This document shows, piece after piece, positions 1 through 6,524 of a stretch of 7,190 nt of DNA (positions within the stretch are counted from its first letter, which is position 1; each line of letters starts with the position of its first letter). Source of the DNA: Bacteroidales bacterium (GTDB lineage Bacteria; Bacteroidota; Bacteroidia; Bacteroidales; P3); assembly GCA_031271725.1 (NCBI GenBank), contig JAISVE010000061.1, positions 1 to 7,190 of the forward strand. Reading direction: 5' to 3'. Below the pieces are notes generated by a model, which worked only from the letters and a program-made list of their open reading frames with translations, had not been told where the DNA came from and made no database searches. The position numbers and the translations under genes were made by a program.

Positions 1-239
1 CCTGTATGCTTGTAAAACAAATCCATTGTCTGCCGCAGTTTTCGATTGCCGAGCATTCCTGCAAGGAAATTGTCGGACACATAATTTATGCGATAGGTAA
101 AAACGCTTCGCATTAAATCTTTTTCATCAAAGATTTGGTTTACGAGCGAATCGAATCTATGCGATATTTGCGGACTGCCAAATGCCGCACTGCCTGCCAA
201 CAGCAGGAAAATTATTGTATAAATTATTTTTTTCATCAT
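1..239 (-). CDS. Partial exported protein of unknown function (N-terminal 79 residues)
   Basis: An open frame starts at a double ATG (239-237 and 236-234) and runs off the left edge without a stop. The translation begins MMKKIIYTIIFLLLAGSAAF, a typical signal peptide: two lysines, a hydrophobic core at about residues 5-20, and a plausible cleavage near G21/S22. The mature part visible (residues 22-79) contains HRFDSLVNQIFDEKDLMRS, TYRINYVSDNFLAGM and LRQTMDLFYKH, a mix of helical and polar sequence that I do not recognise. The protein is probably periplasmic or envelope-bound, but nothing visible gives a function. It lies 49 bp downstream of the ORF6N gene on the same strand, and the gap shows no clear promoter, so co-transcription with that gene is possible. 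Either of the adjacent ATG codons could be the start; the longer version is given. The signal peptide and the frame are seen directly; the location is inferred from them. Confidence 0.75.
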   Translation of the reverse strand, partial: MMKKIIYTIIFLLLAGSAAFGSPQISHRFDSLVNQIFDEKDLMRSVFTYRINYVSDNFLAGMLGNRKLRQTMDLFYKHT

Positions 240-288
240 AAAATTGTTTAAGGTTGACTGTTGAAAAGAATATTTGACGAACTGCAAG

Positions 289-897
289 CTACATCTGTCC
301 CTGTTTCTCAATAAGCTTTCTTAACTCTCGAATTTCCTGTCTTAAATCACTACTTTCGCTTTTTACCGTACGCTTTACTTTAGCTATTCCAAGATTAACT
401 TCTACGGAAGTTTCTGCTGATGTCGGGTTACCGGAAAATAGAAGTTCGTTGAGTAGTCCGCCTGTAGATTCCAGAATTTCAGGCTCAATAGTTTCAATGG
501 TATCCGGTGTTATAGCATTAAGCATTTCTAAATTTCTCGCTACCTCTCTGAGTTTTGCAAATGCTTCTACAATTGCAATTGTGGTTTGCGTAGCTCGTTC
601 GCTTTTCAAGATTGTTGCGAGCATATACAATCCTTTTTCGGTAAATGCTTTTGGAAGTTTATTTTTCCCACCCCAACTTGAAATCGAAAATTTCGATTTC
701 AAGTCTGTCCATTCATTTTGGTTGAGTTGAATAATGTATCCACCCGGAAATTTGTCTATATTATTTTTCACTGCTTCGTTAATACGCATGGTTTCTACAC
801 CGTAAAGTCTTGCAACATCGCTATCGAGAATAACTTGTTGTTCGCGAAGTGAAATAATTTTGTTTTGCACTTCCTCAAATTTGATAATGTCTGTCAT
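289..897 (-). CDS. ORF6N domain-containing DNA-binding protein
   Basis: This 202-residue protein has an N-terminal ORF6N domain (about residues 12-98). Visible hallmarks are KIISLREQQVILDSDVARLYGVET, the helix RINEAVKNNIDKFPGGYIIQL, the family signature SSWGGKNKLPKAFTEKGLYML and the trailing LKSERA. ORF6N is a DNA-binding domain related to KilA-N and Bro proteins, first noted in phage antirepressor-like proteins and common as a stand-alone gene in Bacteroidota. After a variable segment (about 120-180), residues 184-200 form a short charged coiled coil (SSDLRQEIRELRKLIEKQ), probably for oligomerisation. The length is usual for the stand-alone type. The start is the ATG just before TDIIKFEEVQ, and nothing in frame upstream looks better. 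A promoter-like sequence and a palindromic repeat lie just upstream. A 29-bp palindrome lies inside the domain-coding part. The target DNA is unknown, and autoregulation through the nearby palindromes is only an inference. The family assignment is secure. Confidence 0.92.
   Translation of the reverse strand: MTDIIKFEEVQNKIISLREQQVILDSDVARLYGVETMRINEAVKNNIDKFPGGYIIQLNQNEWTDLKSKFSISSWGGKNKLPKAFTEKGLYMLATILKSERATQTTIAIVEAFAKLREVARNLEMLNAITPDTIETIEPEILESTGGLLNELLFSGNPTSAETSVEVNLGIAKVKRTVKSESSDLRQEIRELRKLIEKQGQM
676..704. repeat. 29-bp near-perfect palindrome inside the ORF6N gene
   Basis: The plus strand reads ACTTGAAATCGAAA (676-689), a single A, then the exact reverse complement TTTCGATTTCAAGT (691-704). 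The arms are 14 bp with no mismatch, and symmetry stops at 675/705. In the gene it encodes DLKSKFSISS (about residues 65-74), just before the conserved SSWGG signature. It could act as a dimer-binding site, a cruciform or an mRNA hairpin; which one cannot be told from the sequence. Confidence 0.9.
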
Positions 898-903
898 AAT
901 CTA

Positions 904-936
904 AAAATTTATAAGTTTATATATTTTTTCAGCAAG
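904..936 (-). promoter_or_regulatory. Candidate Bacteroidota promoter of the ORF6N gene
   Basis: On the minus strand, TAAATTTT (911-904) matches the Bacteroidota -7 element TAnnTTTG at seven of eight positions. It is preceded 21 bp upstream by CTTG (936-933), a partial match to the -33 TTTG element. This spacing fits the usual 19-21 bp. The start point would fall near 899, giving an almost leaderless message for the ATG at 897, which is unusual and lowers confidence. The -33 element would lie inside the palindrome at 931-946, so a protein bound there could block it. The region is very AT-rich, so a chance match is possible. Confidence 0.25.
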
Positions 937-971
937 TAAACTTGCTCTGCTCTCGGCTTAACCGTGCCATT
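931..971. repeat. Palindromic repeat unit, copy 1
   Basis: This 41-bp unit matches 1010-1050 at 37 of 41 positions, 79 bp apart in the same orientation. It begins with the 16-bp palindrome AGCAAGTAAACTTGCT (931-946; 7-bp arms around AA), followed by 25 bp containing CTGCTCTCGG and CTTAACCGTGCCATT that is identical in both copies. The four differences are all in the palindrome and preserve its symmetry. It sits between the large gene and the ORF6N gene, about 34 bp upstream of the latter's start. It is probably a dispersed intergenic repeat of this genome; more copies elsewhere are an expectation that this window cannot test. Confidence 0.85.
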
Positions 972-1009
972 ATCTTGCTTCGCAAAATGAAGGCACTTCG
1001 CCTCGGCAA
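972..1009. other. Spacer with two small inverted repeats between the repeat copies
   Basis: The 38 bp between the two repeat units carry two further small dyads: TTGC-TTC-GCAA (975-985) and AGGC-ACTTC-GCCT (991-1003). Each has 4-bp arms and a CTTCG core. With the two flanking palindromes, the block at 931-1025 therefore holds four consecutive dyads and no coding potential. The GC-rich short hairpins resemble intergenic repetitive palindromic elements. The arms are short enough that each alone could arise by chance. Confidence 0.45.
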
Positions 1010-1050
1010 AGCAAACAAGTTTGCTCTGCTCTCGGCTTAACCGTGCCATT
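1010..1050. repeat. Palindromic repeat unit, copy 2, overlapping the large gene's stop
   Basis: This is the second copy of the 41-bp unit. Its palindrome is AGCAAACAAGTTTGCT (1010-1025). Compared with copy 1, pair G-C becomes A-T (1015/1020) and pair T-A becomes C-G (1016/1019), two compensated changes. The rest (1026-1050) is identical to 947-971. Read on the minus strand, the distal end supplies the final codons TGG CAC GGT and the TAA stop (1039-1037) of the large gene. The palindrome follows 11 bp after the stop, with an outer extension (GGCA at 1005-1008 against TGCT at 1027-1030 includes one G-T pair). No T-run follows, so it is not a classical terminator, but it may protect the mRNA 3' end. 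Confidence 0.85.
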
Positions 1051-4000
1051 CTTTCTGTCCGTAAACTTTCACGCCGAAGCCAACTCCGAGCACGGTTAAA
1101 CGTCCGTGAAGCCAGCCGCGTATGCAGGAATAACTACCCGCAGTATATGTTGAAGGACAATCCTCTGCGCCCTGCCATGCAATCATCTCTTCCCGTGTTC
1201 TCGACAGATATGACATACCGCCACCGAAAGCAATACCCGCAATAGTGAAATGCCCTTGGTCCCCCAAAATATCATAATCCACACCAACTTCAAATTCCGA
1301 TTCCAACCAGAAATTCGCATCTTTCAACTTTAAAGGTTTCCAATAAACTACCGCATCAGCAAGCATTTCAAAATAGAGAGTTGATGTTGCCCGCACACGA
1401 AATCCCTCTTTGCCCAACCACGGACTTTTGAATGAAGCATCAAGCAAAGCATGAACTCCCACATCGAAATATCGATTGGTTACTTCCGTCCATGCTTCAA
1501 CCTTGGCAAAATCCATACAGAGCAGTTTTGCAAATACAGGATTTTGACGAGTGCCAACTGATAAAGACCATTCGTCAGGAGTTATTCTTGCGCGGAACTC
1601 TCCGCCTGCACAAAGCAATGGCGATGTGTTCAAATCTACTTTTGCATTTGCGTAAAAGATATTATCAACATTGGAATAACCCGCATCAATCTTTCCGTTT
1701 ATCAAACTCTTTTTAACGTTTCCACTCGCATCAATCGTATTCGATATATCTGCATCGCCAAGCATAGTCATTTTAAACTTTTTGTTCTCAAAGACATCAA
1801 GCGAAAAATCAACACCAAATACTGCTATCGCGCCACTGCCGGGAGTGTCGAAAAACCACGCCGACATTCCTGCGCCGAACTTGGTGTTGTAGTCGGGAAC
1901 ATAAGCGGAAGCCATTGTGTTGCCGTCACGCTTCATTCTGCAAAACACCCTGCCTGCTGCGCCGTCAAAAGATAGTGGCACGGGCGACATCGGCAGCCCG
2001 AGTTTGCGACAACTGAGCTCTATAAACCAATAATTGAAGGTTGATGAATTGCCGGCATTCAAACTCGCGTCAGAATTTGCGTCAGAAATAACATCATCCG
2101 AAACAGTAACATCGCTACCGCCGGCAGCCACAGCCGTTTTCCCGCTCATAAAAGTAGCCCATACATTAAAGGGCTTCGGTACTTTTACCTGCACATTAAG
2201 CCCTGCCCTAAACACATCGCCGTAAATCGGATCATCCTTTACACGCTTTGCATAACCCTCAGCATCTGCTACCGGCGACTGTATTTTAATAAAAGTAGGG
2301 TCAAACTTTATCGCATTTTTAATATCGCCGCCTTTAAGTTTTGTAAAGTCAATTTTTACATTATCCGCAAGTGCGTCCGTAATTCCGCCAAGTCCTGTTC
2401 CTTCAATTTTAGCATTGATTTCATCAATCTTATCACCCAAAAGTTCCTGCGCCGCAAGCCCTACAAGTTCGGTGCTTAAATTACCCAACAACTTCATCCA
2501 ATCATATCCGTCAATAATATCCTTGCCCGTTTTCTTGAGCATTGCACCGAGATTATTCCACTTGAAAAGATTTACAAAGTCATTACCTATTTGCTTAAAA
2601 TGTTCTTTTGCATCATCTGAAAATTCTTTTATGGTAATGCTTTTCATTTGCTTTGTAAAAAGTTTATGTACGGTTTTTGCAATTTGCTCTTCCAAAAAAT
2701 CAGCAATTCGTGCATGTACAAGTGTATCTATGAAATTTGTAAAATACGGGATAAGATTCTCTTCTACAGAACTGTCTATAGAACGTTTAACTTCAAGCAT
2801 TACGTCATCAACCGTTTCTTTCAAAATAATTTGCAACTTGTCTTTTAACTTCTCAGGATTATCCGAAAGTTCCTGCGCTGCGAGTGCGCTTTTGAAAACT
2901 GCATTGCTCGCCTTGTCCACAAGACTTATCAGCATATCCATTACTGTATCAACGGCAAACATTGTTTTATCGTGCATAAGTGTTTTTAGTTTGTCTGCTT
3001 CTTTTGCGAGCGGCTCTTCAACATAACTCACAACTTTTGCAGCAATACCCTCTGCAATAAACTTTGCAAAAGTGCCGTCCTTGAACATTCCTATCCACTT
3101 GTTTACTTCGTCTGCACTCGGCTCTATTGCTTGCAACACATCAACATACCTGTTTATTTTTTCTGCGATAGCAGTGTCTAAGAGTGGGGATATTGTTCTC
3201 AGCACATCAACAATATCTTGAAGTGAGAGTTCAGCCAAGTCAGCAAAAGAAGAAGTGTCGCCCACTCCACTGCTAAAGCCCTGCCAATCGAACAATGCAC
3301 CGCCGGTGCCGCTAATATCATTTGCAAGCAATTCATTGATTGCATCTCCCATACCTGCAAGGGCATCCGAGTACATTGCAGTTTGCCTTTCGATTAACTC
3401 CTGCTGCGCCGCATAATCGTTATTATCGTTTTCAGGCATGCCGTAGCCTTCATCCGACATTGTAAAATTGCCCTCAGCAGGTGCAAGTTTTTTTGTTTCG
3501 ATATTCTGTTCCTCCATTGCGCAATCACGCGGTAACAGCGGATTTTCTTCGATACTGTAAGCGTTTGTAATCGCAGGACCATTCTTTCCCGCAATATTTT
3601 CGTCAAGCACTATCGCACCCGTTACGGCAAAGGCGTAATTATAACACATACGCCCGGCACCGATACCTTGAAAATTCACATCGTAGCCGTCTATATTACC
3701 CTGCTGCTGTTGTATTAGCGATGCAACTCCGCCATTGCCGCCAAAGCCTATATCGGTATTTCCGTAAATAAAAAATCGTGGAATATGTCCGCAATCCAAT
3801 CCGATGTGTTCCCACTTCAGAGAAATGTCAAGCGATAAATGATCCTGTCCGTCAAAAAACGCCCGCTTTATATTGCCCTCTATTTTCTGAGCTTTATCAT
3901 TTGGATTGAGCACAAAGTTTAATCCCGCAAGCTCATCGTCCAAATAACCTGTTTGAAAGCCTTCGTCAGACAGGGGAATTGAAAAAGGGAAGTCGCGCGT

Positions 4001-6328
4001 TGTGCTGATAAGCGGAATTTTTATATGCCCTTTAAGCATTGCTTCACTCACTGCACTTTGCTCTATATCTATATTGAACAGGTCAAGCGGAGATGGAAAT
4101 GTGTTGAATTTTATAAGAGTGTCGGACAAACTTCCACCCACAGACGCGCTATACAAAAACCTCAATCCGTCTCCGTCAATATGGGCAAGCGAATTATTGC
4201 CGATACGTACTTCTTCAACATATTCCTCAGATAACGCCACTTGCCCAAACATATCAAGTTCCTTTTTCATCACAATATTAAATTCTTTAAAATAAATCCC
4301 CTCACTGCCTTGCTGCGGGCTCTCCGAAAAATCAATAACAGTTTCTTGAGGAAGAATAAAAAGGTTGATATTTTTTATCGGGCGGATAAAGTTGTAAGCT
4401 CCGTCATCAGAGCCGCCGTCAAAGCCATTCCTACCACTACCTTCAACCGTATTTAATTCCAGCTGTTCCCAATTTTCAAAAAACACGGTATAGACAGAAT
4501 CATTTTTAGTGCGCACAGACCTGTGTCCTTTAATGCTGCCGTTAAAATTCATCCGCCAGATATTATTCTCAAACGAAAAATAAGAACTGCCATCAAACGC
4601 CATTACAAAGCCATTATCAAGTGTCACACTCATTCTGAGCGGCAGTGCATTTGTGCCGAGAATCTGCAATTCGTCATAGTTTAACCATTCCGAGACGACA
4701 ACAAGACTGTCATTTTCTACCCTGCAATTTACACTCCTGTAATCAAGCGGAAACTTCCATCTGAAATTACCTTTTATATGCAATGATTGCGGAGTGATAA
4801 GCAAGCTGTCAGGACGGAAAATAATATTATTATTGACTGCAACATGCGCTGCGAGCATAACCTGACCCACACCTGAAAGCGCAGTCTTAATTTCCCCTTT
4901 CTCCAAATAATAAAAACCTGCATTGGCAAGCGAAATATGCTCAAAGGCAACTTCAACTTCCTCGTCTGTTTCCTTGTTGATTTTAATGCGCCCCCTGCCC
5001 GACAAATCCTTTAAATCATCATTATCAAGAGATGTAACTTTTACGGTATGCCCGCCTCCCCCACCACAGATAAAACTTTCGAGTAAAGGTGGTGCGGAAA
5101 AAAAACGCACTTCACTTTTTCCGATTTGCTGCTCATCTGTGAATGCCTTTACCTGCCAAGCATATTTGTTCCCGCTTTTAAGTTCCGATTTCAAGATATA
5201 TTCAACATCCTTTTTGTTGAAGTAAGGACCTAAGGAGTAAATCTGCATTCCTTCCTGCATTTCACCATCCTCAAGAAAATCCATAGCAACTTCCTCGTCA
5301 GACAAACGCATAACATACAGCCGATACTCCACTGCCTGCATATTGTCAATAATATTGTCGCAGGCTTTCCAACTAAACACAGGTACATCCGTTCTCTGTA
5401 ACGCCGCATTATCAGCAGGATATTTCAGAATTATATTTCCGTTTGACGGATAGCCATAATAAAACCATCCTACACTGCTAAATCCGCCATTCTTTACAAC
5501 TTCCCTTCCATCCGCAGTTTTTACCTGCACCCGCCACGCATAACGCTTTCCAAGTGTGAGAGGAATTTCCGTTACACTGCTGTAGAGGAATGAAAAACCG
5601 CTAAGCGGCTCGGAAGTGAAAATCAATCTGCCGCTGCCGTTAACGGCTTGTTCAGGGTGAGCCTCAAAGTCCGGAACTTCATAAAGGAACAAAGTATATT
5701 CAGGTAAAAATTGCTGTAATTCCCCAAGCATCGCTTGATTCCATGAGAAAAATATTTCACTCGCACGGTCTGACAGCAAACCTGCTTGCATTGGCAAAGT
5801 AAGCACAGGAGGCTCAAACTGTTTTATCCATGCAGTTTGTTTAACCTCACGCGCAACTTCCTTTCCGCTATGCAATTCAAATACCCTTAACGAAAAAGTG
5901 TAAATTCCTTCCGGTAAAATACCGTTACGCAATAATTCTTCTTGTGTTATGCCACTGCAAGACATATTTTGCGGTTGCAAATAAGGCAGCAATTCTTCGT
6001 CTGTAAGCTTTGTGTTTTCACCCGGATAAAGTATTGTTGACGGATTTGGTCTAAACGTTGACGAAGTGGTTAATTTTACGCTGCTGCTTTCTATCGACAA
6101 CTTGAAAAACACTTCAAGATTCGGCTCTTGAAGGTCGTTAAAAGTCAACAGAACGTTGATGTAATTCGTGGGATTACTCAAATAGTCGGAAATAAAAGGA
6201 CTTGTTTTCTTTACATGAAAACTCGACACAGTTACGGGATAGCGCGTTTGCGCACTTGCTGACGCCATCGTTGCCGACATTGCCGTTATAAGCAGACAGC
6301 AAATCCATAGTAATAATTTTTTGTTCAT
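1037..6328 (-). CDS. Giant exported protein with fibronectin-III-like modules (TANFOR-like family)
   Basis: This 1763-residue protein has a clear signal peptide (MNKKLLLWICCLLITAMSAT, likely cleaved at ASA/Q, residue 26). The N-terminal beta domain (about 29-170: RYPVTV, LLTFNDLQEPNLEV, GILPEGIYTFSLRVFE) resembles the first domain of large Bacteroidota proteins labelled TANFOR or fibronectin-III. This is followed by two FN3-like modules (about 172-290 and 298-412, each with a FxW strand and a YAWRVQV/YAWQVKA strand). A glycine run (CGGGGGH, 421-427) leads to TVKVTSLDNDDLKDLSGRGRIKI, also typical of that family. Residues about 450-925 are beta-rich, 930-985 an acidic linker, 985-1335 mostly amphipathic helix, and 1370-1763 beta-rich, with a cysteine pair (C1724/C1735) near the end. 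No transmembrane helix follows the signal peptide. The last residues (VGFGVKVYGQKEWHG) do not match a type IX secretion sorting domain. The protein is probably a structural or adhesive envelope component; no catalytic motif is visible. The stop lies in a repeat unit. Confidence 0.85.
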   Translation of the reverse strand: MNKKLLLWICCLLITAMSATMASASAQTRYPVTVSSFHVKKTSPFISDYLSNPTNYINVLLTFNDLQEPNLEVFFKLSIESSSVKLTTSSTFRPNPSTILYPGENTKLTDEELLPYLQPQNMSCSGITQEELLRNGILPEGIYTFSLRVFELHSGKEVAREVKQTAWIKQFEPPVLTLPMQAGLLSDRASEIFFSWNQAMLGELQQFLPEYTLFLYEVPDFEAHPEQAVNGSGRLIFTSEPLSGFSFLYSSVTEIPLTLGKRYAWRVQVKTADGREVVKNGGFSSVGWFYYGYPSNGNIILKYPADNAALQRTDVPVFSWKACDNIIDNMQAVEYRLYVMRLSDEEVAMDFLEDGEMQEGMQIYSLGPYFNKKDVEYILKSELKSGNKYAWQVKAFTDEQQIGKSEVRFFSAPPLLESFICGGGGGHTVKVTSLDNDDLKDLSGRGRIKINKETDEEVEVAFEHISLANAGFYYLEKGEIKTALSGVGQVMLAAHVAVNNNIIFRPDSLLITPQSLHIKGNFRWKFPLDYRSVNCRVENDSLVVVSEWLNYDELQILGTNALPLRMSVTLDNGFVMAFDGSSYFSFENNIWRMNFNGSIKGHRSVRTKNDSVYTVFFENWEQLELNTVEGSGRNGFDGGSDDGAYNFIRPIKNINLFILPQETVIDFSESPQQGSEGIYFKEFNIVMKKELDMFGQVALSEEYVEEVRIGNNSLAHIDGDGLRFLYSASVGGSLSDTLIKFNTFPSPLDLFNIDIEQSAVSEAMLKGHIKIPLISTTRDFPFSIPLSDEGFQTGYLDDELAGLNFVLNPNDKAQKIEGNIKRAFFDGQDHLSLDISLKWEHIGLDCGHIPRFFIYGNTDIGFGGNGGVASLIQQQQGNIDGYDVNFQGIGAGRMCYNYAFAVTGAIVLDENIAGKNGPAITNAYSIEENPLLPRDCAMEEQNIETKKLAPAEGNFTMSDEGYGMPENDNNDYAAQQELIERQTAMYSDALAGMGDAINELLANDISGTGGALFDWQGFSSGVGDTSSFADLAELSLQDIVDVLRTISPLLDTAIAEKINRYVDVLQAIEPSADEVNKWIGMFKDGTFAKFIAEGIAAKVVSYVEEPLAKEADKLKTLMHDKTMFAVDTVMDMLISLVDKASNAVFKSALAAQELSDNPEKLKDKLQIILKETVDDVMLEVKRSIDSSVEENLIPYFTNFIDTLVHARIADFLEEQIAKTVHKLFTKQMKSITIKEFSDDAKEHFKQIGNDFVNLFKWNNLGAMLKKTGKDIIDGYDWMKLLGNLSTELVGLAAQELLGDKIDEINAKIEGTGLGGITDALADNVKIDFTKLKGGDIKNAIKFDPTFIKIQSPVADAEGYAKRVKDDPIYGDVFRAGLNVQVKVPKPFNVWATFMSGKTAVAAGGSDVTVSDDVISDANSDASLNAGNSSTFNYWFIELSCRKLGLPMSPVPLSFDGAAGRVFCRMKRDGNTMASAYVPDYNTKFGAGMSAWFFDTPGSGAIAVFGVDFSLDVFENKKFKMTMLGDADISNTIDASGNVKKSLINGKIDAGYSNVDNIFYANAKVDLNTSPLLCAGGEFRARITPDEWSLSVGTRQNPVFAKLLCMDFAKVEAWTEVTNRYFDVGVHALLDASFKSPWLGKEGFRVRATSTLYFEMLADAVVYWKPLKLKDANFWLESEFEVGVDYDILGDQGHFTIAGIAFGGGMSYLSRTREEMIAWQGAEDCPSTYTAGSYSCIRGWLHGRLTVLGVGFGVKVYGQKEWHG

Positions 6329-6363
6329 ATTTTTAATTTTTAATTATTCATATTTGTTTTTTT

Positions 6364-6377
6364 CTCAGCTTAATCGT
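6364..6377. repeat. Possible degenerate third copy of the repeat core
   Basis: CTCAGCTTAATCGT matches CTCGGCTTAACCGT, the core of the repeat units at 952-965 and 1031-1044, at 12 of 14 positions. Both differences are transitions. It lies in the same orientation, about 36 bp upstream of the large gene's start. The palindrome part is not present here, so this may be a chance match. Confidence 0.25.
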
Positions 6378-6391
6378 AAATTCGCATAAAA

Positions 6392-6406
6392 GAAAGGAAC
6401 TTGTTT
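6392..6406 (+). repeat. Inverted repeat, left arm (15 bp)
   Basis: GAAAGGAACTTGTTT is the exact reverse complement of 6510-6524. With one mismatch (6391/6525) the match extends outward by three more A-T pairs to 6388/6528. The arm lies 63 bp upstream of the large gene's ATG. Confidence 0.9.
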
Positions 6407-6509
6407 AAGTTTACCTCTAACCCATACGGACTACGATCATAACCGGTGTTGGTAGCAAAGAACAGTCAAAGCGTAGATATTTGGCTCCAAAAGAAAGTGG
6501 TCTTTTGCA
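6407..6509. promoter_or_regulatory. 103-bp segment bounded by inverted repeats; possible invertible regulatory switch
   Basis: This non-coding segment lies between perfect 15-bp inverted repeats, directly upstream of the giant surface-protein gene. Size, arm length and position match the invertible promoters known in Bacteroidota, where recombinase-driven inversion turns surface genes on or off. I do not find a full promoter (TTTG, 19-21 bp, TAnnTTTG) on either strand. The best -7-like match, GATATTTG (6476-6483, plus strand), points away from the large gene in the present orientation and lacks a well-spaced -33 element. Inner dyads are CTACG/CGTAG (6431-6435/6472-6476) and CAAAAGA/TCTTTTG (6488-6494/6501-6507, 6-nt loop). 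No recombinase gene is in the window. A small MITE-like insertion is an alternative, but no target-site duplication is evident. Confidence 0.4.
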
Positions 6510-6524
6510 AAACAAGTTCCTTTC
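6510..6524 (-). repeat. Inverted repeat, right arm (15 bp)
   Basis: AAACAAGTTCCTTTC pairs exactly with 6392-6406. The outer end overlaps two bases of the stop codon (TGA, 6525-6523) of the nuclease-like gene, so inversion between the arms would leave that gene intact. Confidence 0.9.

Noticed and set aside
1010..1036. Intrinsic terminator after the giant gene
   Set aside because: The palindrome is followed on the minus strand by GCTTTGCCGAGG and not by a T-run.
931..1050. CRISPR array
   Set aside because: Only two repeat units with a single 38-bp interval, no third copy at the same spacing, and no cas gene in the window.
1037..1200. Type IX secretion C-terminal sorting domain on the giant protein
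   Set aside because: The last residues lack the usual short conserved motifs and basic end of type A or B sorting domains.
1021..1245. A plus-strand open frame over the 3' end of the giant gene
   Set aside because: It is antisense to clear coding sequence, its start falls in the repeat unit, and the translation shows no recognisable feature.
2415..3026. A 203-codon open frame on the plus strand
   Set aside because: It lies entirely antisense to the helical part of the giant gene, has a Ser/Leu/Ile-rich composition expected from reading helical codons backwards, and shows no domain.
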